64,000 nucleotides of DNA from Caulobacter sp. RHG1 (GTDB lineage: Bacteria > Pseudomonadota > Alphaproteobacteria > Caulobacterales > Caulobacteraceae). Positions within the stretch are counted from its first letter, which is position 1; every line of letters starts with the position of its first letter. The stretch covers positions 434,001 through 498,000 of the forward strand of contig NZ_SMZP01000001.1 in assembly GCF_013181195.1 (NCBI RefSeq), given 5' to 3'. The notes under the pieces are model-generated. The model ran no database searches and was not told where the DNA came from. It saw nothing but the letters and a program-made list of their open reading frames with translations. A program made the position numbers and the translations under genes. Below, in pieces: positions 55,915-63,766 of this stretch.

Positions 55915-57336
55915 TCAGGCCTGCGGACGGGTGATGGCCTTGGGCGCGACGAACTCTTCCAGGCCATAGGCCCCGTTCTCGCGACCCAGACCCGATTGCT
56001 TGACGCCGCCGAACGGCGCGGCCAGGTCCAGGCCCGCGCCATTGATGACCACCTGGCCGGTGCGCAGGCGGCGGGCGACGGCGACGGCGCGCGCCTCGTC
56101 GGCCGACCAGACGCCGCCCGAAAGGCCATAGCGCGTGTCGTTGGCGATGCGCACGGCCTCGTCCTCGCCCTCATAGGTCAGGAGGGTCAGCACCGGGCCG
56201 AAGGTCTCGTGCTGGGCGATGGCGGCGTCGGAGGTGACGTCGCTCAACACTGTGGCGGCGACATAGGCCCCGGCGGCCAGGTCCTTGGGAATGTCCAGGC
56301 CGCCAGCGACGACCCGGGCGCCCTGCCCGATCGCGTCCTTCACGGCCTGGCGCACGCTGGCCTGCTGGATGTGTGTGGCCAGCGGACCCAGCCGCGTGGC
56401 CGGATCGGTGGGATCGCCCAGGATCCAGCCCTTGGCGGCCTCGGCGGCGATCGCCTCGACCCGCGCCTTGTGGCTGGCCGGCACGATCAGGCGCGACAGG
56501 GCCGCGCAGACCTGGCCGGAATTGATGAAGGCCTGACCCAGGGCGGCGGGGATCACCGTCTCCAGGTCGGCGTCATCCAGAATCAGGTTGGCCGACTTGC
56601 CGCCCAGCTCCAGCGACAGCTTCTTCAGGTCGCCGGCCGCCGAGGCGGCCACGGCGCGCCCGCCGCGGGTCGAGCCGGTGAACGAGATCATGTCGACCTC
56701 GGGATGGGAGACCAGCGCCGCCCCGGTCTCGCGACCGCCAAAGACCACGTTGAACACGCCCGCCGGCGCGCCGGCCGCGTCGAAGATCCGGGCCATGACG
56801 GCCGCATCCAGGGGCGTGACCTCGCTGGGCTTGAGCACCACGGTGCAGCCGGCGGCCAGGGCCGGGCCGACCTTGGCCATGATCTGGTGCAGCGGGAAAT
56901 TCCACGGCGTGATGGCCACGACCACCCCGACCGGATCCTTCTGGACCAGCGAACGGCCCAGGGTCTCGTCGTGCAGCCGCTCGGCGGCGGCGATCGTGGT
57001 GTGGATATCGCCGATCGGCAGGCCGATCTGGGCGGCGCGGCAGAAGCTGGTCGGGCAGCCCATCTGGGCGGTGATCAGCGCCGCCAGCTCGTCGCCGGCG
57101 GCGCCAATGCCGTCGGCTACGCGCTTCAGCAGCGCCAGGCGGTCCTCAAGGGGAGTGTCGGCCCAAGCCGGGAAGGCCCTGCGCGCAGCGTTTACCGCCG
57201 CGTCGACCTCGCCCGTGTCGGCCTGAGCGAAGCGCGCGACCCGTTCGCCGCTGGCCGGATTGATCGCCACCAGGGCGTCCGGGTCGCTAGCCGGCGTCCA
57301 GGCGCCGCCGATGAAGTGATGGTTGCCTTGGGTCAT
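55915..57336 (-). CDS. NAD(P)-dependent aldehyde dehydrogenase
   Basis: This 473-residue enzyme has the cofactor segment TPWNFPLHQIMAKVGPALAA, catalytic Glu in LELGGKSANLIL and Cys in NSGQVCAALSR. It probably oxidises the aldehyde formed by the ThDP decarboxylase. It overlaps the Rieske oxygenase by an ATGA junction at 57333-57336. Confidence 0.93.
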   Translation of the reverse strand: MTQGNHHFIGGAWTPASDPDALVAINPASGERVARFAQADTGEVDAAVNAARRAFPAWADTPLEDRLALLKRVADGIGAAGDELAALITAQMGCPTSFCRAAQIGLPIGDIHTTIAAAERLHDETLGRSLVQKDPVGVVVAITPWNFPLHQIMAKVGPALAAGCTVVLKPSEVTPLDAAVMARIFDAAGAPAGVFNVVFGGRETGAALVSHPEVDMISFTGSTRGGRAVAASAAGDLKKLSLELGGKSANLILDDADLETVIPAALGQAFINSGQVCAALSRLIVPASHKARVEAIAAEAAKGWILGDPTDPATRLGPLATHIQQASVRQAVKDAIGQGARVVAGGLDIPKDLAAGAYVAATVLSDVTSDAAIAQHETFGPVLTLLTYEGEDEAVRIANDTRYGLSGGVWSADEARAVAVARRLRTGQVVINGAGLDLAAPFGGVKQSGLGRENGAYGLEEFVAPKAITRPQA

Positions 57337-58529
57337 GCGACAGCATCCTTGGCGACCACGGCGGTGCCGGCGTCCAGACGGACCAGAGCGCTCTCTTCGT
57401 CGAAGGCCACGCCCATCGGATTGCGGCCGGCGGCGATCTCGGCCAGCTGGCGGCGATAGACCCGGCGCAGCATGGCCAGGCCCTGGTCGGTCGAGGTCAG
57501 GTTCTCTTCCGAGTGATAGGTGATCGCGCCCTGGCTGACCTGGGCCTCGTAGTCGCCCGGGAAGGCCTGGTGCTCTTCCTCGGTCAGCTCGTGCCAGAGC
57601 TTGCCATTGAAGTGCGAGCGGATCTTCGACAGCGCACCCGCTTCAGTGACGCGGCCGGCCGAATAGATGCGGAAGCTGGTGTCGTCGATCGGCAGCACCC
57701 AGCCCAGCAGCGAGCACGGCCCGTCGGTCTCGGCGCGCGGGCTGGCCACGGCGCGGACCGTCGGCAGCACGGCCTCGGTGATGCGGCGGTGCGTGCCGTG
57801 ATCCAGGTCGCGCAGCTGGATCGAGCGCACGCCGCGCTCGGTGTATTCGAAGGTCACCTTGGGCATCAGCGCCATCTTGGCGATGAACTGGTTGCCGCTG
57901 AACGAGCCGTGCAGGATCGGCACGTGGAACGGGTCCATTACGTTCTCGAAGTGCTGCAGCCAGTTGCAGGGCACCACCACGGGACCGCCGCTGCCGATGC
58001 TGCTGTCGTCGGCCTCGATGAACTCGCCGGGGTTCAGGTTCTCCAGCACGTCGTAGCGCGGCAAGGCCGGCTTCAGGTGCGCCGGACCCAGATAGGCGAA
58101 GATCAGGCCGTAGCGCTCCTCGACCGGATAGTGCGGCTGGCGGACCTTGTCGCAGGTCGCCGCGCCCAGGTCAGGCTCGCAGGGCTGCTCCAGGCAGCGG
58201 CCGTCCACGGCGAACTTCCAGCCGTGATAGCAGCAGCGCAGGCCGTCTTCCTCGACCCGGCCATAGTACAGCGAGGCGCCGCGGTGGGCGCAGCGGGGAT
58301 GCAGCAGGCCCGCCTGGCCGCGCCCGTCGCGGAACAGGATCAGGTCCTCGCCCAGCACGCGCACCTGGCGCGGCTTGTCGCCGGCGTCGGCGGTCACGCC
58401 AATGGGATGCCAGTAGCGACGCAGCAGCTCGCCCATCGGGGTCCCCTGACCCACGCGGGTCAGCTCCTCGAAGAACGTCGGCTCCGGGCGACCGTAGGCG
58501 GTCGGCGCGTCCACGGTGATCGAGCTCAT
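57333..58529 (-). CDS. Rieske non-heme iron oxygenase, phthalate 4,5-dioxygenase/LigX-like
   Basis: This 398-residue oxygenase has a Rieske [2Fe-2S] site (Cys80, His82, Cys99, His102 in CAHRGASLYYG...CCYHGW) and a mononuclear iron site (Asn197, Asp199, His202, His207 in NVMDPFHVPILH). Phthalate dioxygenase/LigX-type enzymes hydroxylate or O-demethylate aromatic acids. The reductase is the next gene upstream, 16 bp away. The substrate is inferred to be an arylacetate or related aromatic acid. Confidence 0.93.
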   Translation of the reverse strand: MSSITVDAPTAYGRPEPTFFEELTRVGQGTPMGELLRRYWHPIGVTADAGDKPRQVRVLGEDLILFRDGRGQAGLLHPRCAHRGASLYYGRVEEDGLRCCYHGWKFAVDGRCLEQPCEPDLGAATCDKVRQPHYPVEERYGLIFAYLGPAHLKPALPRYDVLENLNPGEFIEADDSSIGSGGPVVVPCNWLQHFENVMDPFHVPILHGSFSGNQFIAKMALMPKVTFEYTERGVRSIQLRDLDHGTHRRITEAVLPTVRAVASPRAETDGPCSLLGWVLPIDDTSFRIYSAGRVTEAGALSKIRSHFNGKLWHELTEEEHQAFPGDYEAQVSQGAITYHSEENLTSTDQGLAMLRRVYRRQLAEIAAGRNPMGVAFDEESALVRLDAGTAVVAKDAVA

Positions 58530-58545
58530 ATGTTTCCCCTACCCC

Positions 58546-59529
58546 CTACAGATCCAGTGTCAGTTTCGGGCTCTTGGCCCGCGAGCAGCAGATCATCATC
58601 GAGCCGCCCGCCGCGCGTTCGGCCTCGCTGAGGATCATGTCCCGGTGGTCCGGTTCGCCGGCCAGGACGGTGGTCTCGCAGGTCCCGCAGACCCCGTTGC
58701 GGCACGACGACGGCGCGGCGATCCCGGCCGCCGCCAGCGCGTCGAGAATAGTCTCCGTCGGCCCCACCTCGATCGACCGGCCCGAGCGGGCCAGTTCGAC
58801 GACGAAGCTGCCGGCTTCGCCCTGGATCGGCGCGGCGCCGAAGCGCTCGACACTGACCAGTTCGGCGGGACGGCCCGCGGTCGCGGCGGTAAAGGCCTCG
58901 ATCATCGAGACCGGACCGCAGCAATAGAGCTTGGCGCCGGCCGGAACGGCGGCGATCGCCGCGGCCAGATCGGCCGGACCGCCGGCCTCGGCGTCGAAAT
59001 GCAGCCGTGCGCCGTTCAAGCTTCCCAGTTCGGCGGCGAAGGCGGCGTTGGTCTTGGAGCGGGCCGCGTACAGCAACGAGAACGGCCGGCCCAGGGCGGC
59101 CAGGCGCACGGCCATGGCGCGGATCGGCGTGACCCCGACGCCGCCGGCGAACAGCGCCGTGTAGGGCGCGGCCTCGTCCAGGGGAAAGGTGTTGCGCGGC
59201 GGGCTGGCCTTCAGGATCATCCCTGGCCGCAGTTCCTTGTGCAGCCAGGCCGAACCGCCGCGTCCGGCGCGGTCCAGGCCCACGGCGATCTCGTAGACCC
59301 CCGCCCCGCCGTCGTTGATCAGCGAATATTGCCGCACACCCACGGGCAGATGCAGATCGATATGGGCGCCGGGCTCGAACGCCGGCAGCGGCTGGCCGTC
59401 GCAGGCCTCCAGCACGAAGGACAGCACCCCCTCGCTCTCCAGCCGCACGGCGCGGACCAGGACGTCGCGCGCCGCCGCCTCGGGCGTACCAGCCATCGAT
59501 TCCGTCTGTTGTGTTGCGCCGACAGCCAC
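58546..59529 (-). CDS. Phthalate dioxygenase reductase/VanB-like flavin-iron-sulphur reductase
   Basis: This 327-residue reductase has an FNR-type flavin domain (VGVRQYSLINDG), an NAD-binding domain (TALFAGGVGVTPIRAMAVRL) and a C-terminal plant-type [2Fe-2S] domain with SSCRNGVCGTCE and a final Cys in MMICCSR. It supplies electrons to the adjacent Rieske oxygenase. The GTG at 59529 follows GGGGAGG with a 5-base spacer; an ATG at 59496 is weaker. It heads the minus-strand operon. Confidence 0.93.
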   Translation of the reverse strand: MAVGATQQTESMAGTPEAAARDVLVRAVRLESEGVLSFVLEACDGQPLPAFEPGAHIDLHLPVGVRQYSLINDGGAGVYEIAVGLDRAGRGGSAWLHKELRPGMILKASPPRNTFPLDEAAPYTALFAGGVGVTPIRAMAVRLAALGRPFSLLYAARSKTNAAFAAELGSLNGARLHFDAEAGGPADLAAAIAAVPAGAKLYCCGPVSMIEAFTAATAGRPAELVSVERFGAAPIQGEAGSFVVELARSGRSIEVGPTETILDALAAAGIAAPSSCRNGVCGTCETTVLAGEPDHRDMILSEAERAAGGSMMICCSRAKSPKLTLDL

Positions 59530-59553
59530 TCTGCCTCCCCGCAGACCGCTTTC

Positions 59554-59575
59554 TGATCATGACGTGATCATGACG
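59554..59575. promoter_or_regulatory. Tandem 11-bp direct repeat TGATCATGACG
   Basis: Two exact copies of TGATCATGACG lie head to tail (59554-59564 and 59565-59575), about one helical turn apart, between the reductase gene (minus) and the MarR gene (plus). The core TCATGAC also occurs in the palindrome at 60731-60742, so both may be bound by the same regulator. Confidence 0.5.
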
Positions 59576-59586
59576 TCGCAAGTTAC

Positions 59587-59598
59587 TTAACGTGTTAT
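59587..59598. promoter_or_regulatory. Shared palindrome, site C (TTAAC-GT-GTTAT)
   Basis: Inverted repeat 58-69 bp upstream of the reductase GTG (minus strand) and 123 bp upstream of the first MarR gene (plus strand). It matches site B in 11 of 12 positions when the spacer is ignored. Confidence 0.55.
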
Positions 59599-59720
59599 AT
59601 TTCTCTGTGCAAGCGGTCCCAAACCGTGTTGTGACGGGCTTCTCGACGGGCCGGCTTGCGAAAGATCGCAACTGGCCCAAGGATTGACGGCTGCGCGCAG
59701 CCAAACGGTGCGACGGTGAT

Positions 59721-60200
59721 ATGGCGATCAGGAGCGAACGGGTGCCAGGCCTACTCGAAGACAGACCGTCGGACCTGCGGCGCCTGCCCGTCCTGCTGCA
59801 CCGCGCCCGCGAAGCATTCTCGGTGCGCTTCCGCGACGTGTTCCAGGAGCACGATCTGACGGACCAGCAGTGGCGAATCCTGCTGCTGATCCGCAGCGAC
59901 CCGTCGTCGGACATTTCCGACCTGGGCCGCCGCTCGTTCCTGCTGGGCCCCAGCCTGACCCGGATCCTGCGCAGCCTGGCCGAACGCGGCCTGATCCTGC
60001 GCCGCCCCGATCCGGAGGACGCCCGCCGCGCCTTCCACGAACTGACGCCCAAGGGCGCGGCCCTGATCGACGAAGTCGCGCCGAACTTCGACCCGATCTA
60101 CACCGATCTGGCGACGCGTCTGGATGCGGAAAACCTGGCCCGACTCACGCACGAACTGGAAGTGCTGCTGCGTACGCTTAACCCCGGCGCGCTGGACTAG
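59721..60200 (+). CDS. MarR-family regulator, HpaR-like (first)
   Basis: This 159-residue protein has a winged helix-turn-helix (EHDLTDQQWRILLLI, LGPSLTRILRSLAERGLILR). It is similar to the convergent MarR gene (REHDVTEQQWRVLRTL) and to homoprotocatechuate regulators of the HpaR type. It shares the promoter region with the Rieske reductase operon and probably senses an aromatic ligand. Its stop overlaps the second MarR stop by 4 bp. Confidence 0.87.
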   Translation: MAIRSERVPGLLEDRPSDLRRLPVLLHRAREAFSVRFRDVFQEHDLTDQQWRILLLIRSDPSSDISDLGRRSFLLGPSLTRILRSLAERGLILRRPDPEDARRAFHELTPKGAALIDEVAPNFDPIYTDLATRLDAENLARLTHELEVLLRTLNPGALD

Positions 60201-60673
60201 TCCTCGAAGATCGGCGGGCCGTTCAGCGCTTCAGACAGGGCGTTCAGCTCGGTCTTCAGCGCCGCGATGCGCGCCACGCCGAAGGCTTCCTCGATCTCGG
60301 CGTTGGCGCGCTTGCTGTGCGGCACGACCTCCAAGATCAGCGCGATCCCGGCCGGCTGAATGCTGACGAGACCTCGGCGCAGGTCCTCGACCACCGAGCG
60401 GCGCTGGATCAGGCCGCGCGCCACCAGGTCCTTGAGGATTCGCGACAGGCTGGACGGCAGGAGGCAGATGCGCTCGGCCAGGGCCGTGACCTCGATCTCT
60501 CCGACCTCGGCCAAGGTGCGCAGCACCCGCCATTGCTGCTCGGTGACGTCATGCTCGCGCAGGATCGGACGGAAGCGCGACATCACGCTTTCGCGCGTGC
60601 GCAGCAGGGCCAGCGCCAGCGACTGGGTGTAGGGCGCCAGCCCGATGGCCGACCTTGTCGTCTGGTCCGTCAA
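60197..60673 (-). CDS. MarR-family regulator, HpaR-like (second)
   Basis: This 158-residue protein has LREHDVTEQQWRVLRTLAEV and LPSSLSRILKDLVARGLIQR, typical of HpaR, the repressor of homoprotocatechuate genes. It is divergent from hpaG1 at 60800 across a 126-bp region that contains a perfect 12-bp palindrome and site D. It probably represses that operon and possibly itself. Confidence 0.88.
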   Translation of the reverse strand: MTDQTTRSAIGLAPYTQSLALALLRTRESVMSRFRPILREHDVTEQQWRVLRTLAEVGEIEVTALAERICLLPSSLSRILKDLVARGLIQRRSVVEDLRRGLVSIQPAGIALILEVVPHSKRANAEIEEAFGVARIAALKTELNALSEALNGPPIFED

Positions 60674-60730
60674 ATGAGTTCCGATCGCATCGCGCGTATT
60701 TTGCGGCCCTCCTCCTTGTCACGCGAATAA

Positions 60731-60742
60731 TTGTCATGACAA
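60731..60742. promoter_or_regulatory. Perfect palindrome TTGTCATGACAA (probable MarR operator)
   Basis: A perfect 12-bp inverted repeat in the gap between the second MarR gene (minus) and hpaG1 (plus). It lies just upstream of a TTGACT -35-like element at 60747-60752. Symmetric sites of this size are typical of MarR operators; binding is inferred. Confidence 0.6.
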
Positions 60743-60755
60743 GAGGTTGACTTAT

Positions 60756-60767
60756 TTATCATGTTAA
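60756..60767. promoter_or_regulatory. Shared palindrome, site D (TTATC-AT-GTTAA)
   Basis: Lies 33-44 bp upstream of hpaG1, immediately after the TTGACT -35-like element, so within the promoter. It matches the shared motif with one change in the left half-site. Confidence 0.55.
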
Positions 60768-60799
60768 ACAATCGTCCCTGACGAACACAGGGGCGAGGA

Positions 60800-61534
60800 A
60801 TGCACAGGGTTTTCGCGGTTCGCGAAGGAAGTCGAAATCTGGAGTGGCTGGCGGCGTCACAGGCCGAAAACTTGGCCGCGCAAGGCCGCCTCGCCTGCCC
60901 GCTGGACGGAACCGTCTACGGTGTGGCGCTGAACTCACGCCGTCATCTGGAGCGGCTGGGTGCGGCCCTGGAGCAGGCGCCTTACGTCAAGCCGCCGGTC
61001 GCGCCGGTCCTGTACGTAAAGCCCGTCAACACCTTCAACCGCAGCGGCGGCGTGGTCGAGCTCCCGGCCGGCGTCGAGGCGCTGGAGGCCAACGCCACCC
61101 TGGCCGTGGTGTTCGAACGTGACCTCGCCAAAACCGCGCCGGGCGCCGTCGCCGCCGCCATCCGGGGTTACGCGATCGCTATCGACGTCTGCATCCCGCA
61201 CGACAACCTGCACCGCCCAGCGATCACCGCTCGCTGCCGCGACGGCTTCCTGCCGGTTGGTCCGTGGATCGCGCCGGTCGCCGATCCCGACGCCGTGGAG
61301 ATCGTCACCCAGGTCAACGGCGCCGAAGCCGCACGCTGGTCGCTGGCCGACCTGAAACGCCCAGTGTTCGCGTTGGTCGCCGAGATCAGCCAGTTCATGA
61401 CCTTCGCCGCCGGCGACACCCTGCTGGTCGGCCTCAACCCCGATCCGGCCTTCGTCCGGGCCGGCGACGTCGTCCGCGCTTCCGCCGAAGGCCTGGGCGA
61501 ACTCGACGTCACCTTCAAGGGAGAAGGCCAATGA
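60800..61534 (+). CDS. hpaG1: FAH-family isomerase/decarboxylase, HpaG1 (N-terminal half)
   Basis: In homoprotocatechuate meta-cleavage, HpaG is a bifunctional decarboxylase/isomerase. This 244-residue protein corresponds to its N-terminal half: GTVYGVALNSRRHLERLG, VLYVKPVNTFNRSGGVVELP, IAIDVCIPHDNLHRPAITAR and CRDGFLPVGPW. GAGGA lies 1-5 bases before the ATG. It begins the plus-strand operon and overlaps hpaG2 by ATGA. Confidence 0.93.
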   Translation: MHRVFAVREGSRNLEWLAASQAENLAAQGRLACPLDGTVYGVALNSRRHLERLGAALEQAPYVKPPVAPVLYVKPVNTFNRSGGVVELPAGVEALEANATLAVVFERDLAKTAPGAVAAAIRGYAIAIDVCIPHDNLHRPAITARCRDGFLPVGPWIAPVADPDAVEIVTQVNGAEAARWSLADLKRPVFALVAEISQFMTFAAGDTLLVGLNPDPAFVRAGDVVRASAEGLGELDVTFKGEGQ

Positions 61535-62292
61535 GGCGCGCCCGCATCGCCTGGAACGGCGGCGTGCATGAGGCCGTCGTCAGCGCCGACGCCCAGAGCC
61601 TGCGCCTGGCCGATGGTCGCGAGGTCGCCGCCGACGCCGTGACCTGGCTGCCGCCGGTGGTTCCCAAGACCATCTTCGCCCTGGGCCTGAACTATGCCGA
61701 CCACGCCGCCGAGCTGGCCTTCGCGCCGCCGAAGGAGCCGCTGGTCTTCCTGAAGGGCCCCAACGCCCTGATCGGTCACAACGCCACGACCCGCCGGCCC
61801 GCCGACGCCAACCAGATGCACTACGAGTGCGAGCTGGCCGTCGTGATCGGCCGCGGCGGCCGGGGCATCCGAGCCGAGGACGCCCACGACCATGTCGCTG
61901 GCTACACCGTGGCCAACGACTATGCGATCCGGGAGTATCTGGAGAACTACTACCGGCCGAACCTGCGGGTGAAGAACCGCGACGGCTGCACGCCAATCGG
62001 CCCCTGGATGGTCGACCGCGACGACGTCGCCGATCCGATGGATCTGGCCCTGCGCACCCTGGTCAACGGCGTCGAGGTCCAGAGCGGCCGGACCAACGAC
62101 ATGATCTTCGCCATCCCCGACCTGATCGCCTTTCTGAGCAGCTTCATGACGCTCAATCCCGGCGACCTGATCCTCACCGGCACGCCGCACGGCGTCGTCT
62201 ACCTGCAGCCCGGCGACGTGGTGACCACCGAGGTCGAGGGCGTGGGCGCCCTCACCAATTCCCTCGTCGCAGAAGACCTGAAGAGCGCATGA
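61531..62292 (+). CDS. hpaG2: FAH-family isomerase/decarboxylase, HpaG2 (C-terminal half)
   Basis: This 253-residue protein corresponds to the C-terminal half of HpaG. It has IFALGLNYADHAAELAFAPP, MHYECELAVVIG (metal-site Glu), GYTVANDYAIREYLENYYRP and RDGCTPIGPWMVD, and the family-typical FMTLNPGDLILTGTP. GGGAGAAGG lies 3-11 bases before the ATG. It overlaps hpaE by 4 bp. In E. coli the two halves are one protein; here they are separate genes. Confidence 0.94.
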   Translation: MRRARIAWNGGVHEAVVSADAQSLRLADGREVAADAVTWLPPVVPKTIFALGLNYADHAAELAFAPPKEPLVFLKGPNALIGHNATTRRPADANQMHYECELAVVIGRGGRGIRAEDAHDHVAGYTVANDYAIREYLENYYRPNLRVKNRDGCTPIGPWMVDRDDVADPMDLALRTLVNGVEVQSGRTNDMIFAIPDLIAFLSSFMTLNPGDLILTGTPHGVVYLQPGDVVTTEVEGVGALTNSLVAEDLKSA

Positions 62293-63755
62293 GCACGATC
62301 AAGCACCTGATCGACGGCAAGGCCGTCGAAAGCGCCGAGCGCTTCGTCACCTACAATCCGGCCACGCAAGAAGCCATCGCCGAGGTCGCGGCCGGCGACG
62401 CCGCCGAGATCGCGGCCGCGGTCGAGGCAGCCAAGGAAGCCTTCCCCAAGTGGGCCGGCACGCCCGCCAAGCAGCGCGCGGCGATCATGCGCAAGGTCGG
62501 CGACCTGATCACCGCCCATAGCGACGAGCTGGCCCGGCTGGAGACCGAGGACACCGGCCTGCCGATCCACCAGACCAGCGCCCAGCTGATCCCCCGCGCG
62601 GCCGACAACTTCCACTTCTTCGCCGAAGTGGCTACGCGGATGGACGGGCGCAGCTATCCCGTCGACAACCAGATGCTGAACTACACGCTGTACCAGCCGG
62701 TCGGCGTGTGCGGCCTGATCTCGCCCTGGAACGTGCCGTTCATGACGGCGACCTGGAAGACCGCGCCGTGCCTGGCCCTGGGCAACACCGCCGTGATGAA
62801 GATGAGCGAGCTGTCGCCGCTGACCGCCGACCGCCTGGGTCAGATCCTGCTGGAAGCCGGCGTGCCGAAGGGCGTCTTCAACCTGGTCCACGGCTATGGC
62901 CGCACGGCGGGTGAGGCCCTGGTCCGCCACAAGGACATCCGCACCCTGTCGTTCACCGGCGGCACCTCGACCGGCTATCGCATCGCCGAGACGGCGGGCA
63001 TGAAGAAGCTGTCGCTGGAGCTGGGCGGCAAGTCGCCGGTGCTGATCTTCGACGACGCCGACCTGGAGCGGGCCCTGGACGCGGCCCTGTTCACGATCTT
63101 CTCGCTGAACGGCGAGCGCTGCACGGCCGGCTCGCGGATCTTCATCCAGGAGACGATCTACGACAAGTTCGTGGCCGAGTTCGCTGAACGCGCCAAGAAG
63201 ATCCGCGTCGGCGATCCGCAGGACCACCACACCCAGGTCGGCGCGATGATCACCCGCCAGCACTGGGAGAAGGTCACCGGCTACATCGCCTTGGCCGAGC
63301 AGGAAGGCGCGCGCATCGTCGCCGGCGGCCTGGAGCGTCCGGCCGGCCTGCCCGAGCGGGTGGCCAACGGCAACTTCATCCAGCCGACCGTCTTCGCCGA
63401 CGTCGACAACGCCATGCGCGTGGCCCAGGAGGAGATCTTCGGCCCCGCCGTGTGCCTGATCCCGTTCAAGGACGAGGCCGACGGCCTGCGCCAGGCCAAT
63501 GACGTGCGCTATGGCCTCGCCTCCTACATCTGGACCCAGGACATCGGCCGCGCCCACCGCCTGGCCGCCGGCATCCAGGCCGGCATGGTGTTCATCAACA
63601 GCCAGAACGTCCGCGACCTGCGCCAGCCGTTCGGCGGTGTGAAGGACTCCGGCGTGGCCCGCGAAGGCGGCGAGTACAGCTTCGAGACCTTCTGCGAGAT
63701 CAAGAACATCTGCGTCTCGCTGGGCTCGCACCCCATTCCGAAATGGGGCGTCTGA
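62289..63755 (+). CDS. hpaE: 5-carboxymethyl-2-hydroxymuconate semialdehyde dehydrogenase HpaE
   Basis: HpaE oxidises the ring-cleavage product of homoprotocatechuate. This 488-residue aldehyde dehydrogenase has SPWNVPFMTATWKTAPCLAL, catalytic Glu in LELGGKSPVLIF and Cys in NGERCTAGSRIF, and the family-typical PFGGVKDSGVAREGGEYSFE near the C-terminus. It overlaps hpaG2 by ATGA, as in other hpa operons. Confidence 0.95.
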   Translation: MSTIKHLIDGKAVESAERFVTYNPATQEAIAEVAAGDAAEIAAAVEAAKEAFPKWAGTPAKQRAAIMRKVGDLITAHSDELARLETEDTGLPIHQTSAQLIPRAADNFHFFAEVATRMDGRSYPVDNQMLNYTLYQPVGVCGLISPWNVPFMTATWKTAPCLALGNTAVMKMSELSPLTADRLGQILLEAGVPKGVFNLVHGYGRTAGEALVRHKDIRTLSFTGGTSTGYRIAETAGMKKLSLELGGKSPVLIFDDADLERALDAALFTIFSLNGERCTAGSRIFIQETIYDKFVAEFAERAKKIRVGDPQDHHTQVGAMITRQHWEKVTGYIALAEQEGARIVAGGLERPAGLPERVANGNFIQPTVFADVDNAMRVAQEEIFGPAVCLIPFKDEADGLRQANDVRYGLASYIWTQDIGRAHRLAAGIQAGMVFINSQNVRDLRQPFGGVKDSGVAREGGEYSFETFCEIKNICVSLGSHPIPKWGV

Positions 63756-63766
63756 AGGATCGCGCC

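Noticed and set aside
59554..59575. Tandem repeat as plasmid iterons or replication origin
   Set aside because: Only two copies and no replication gene nearby; a regulator operator is more likely.
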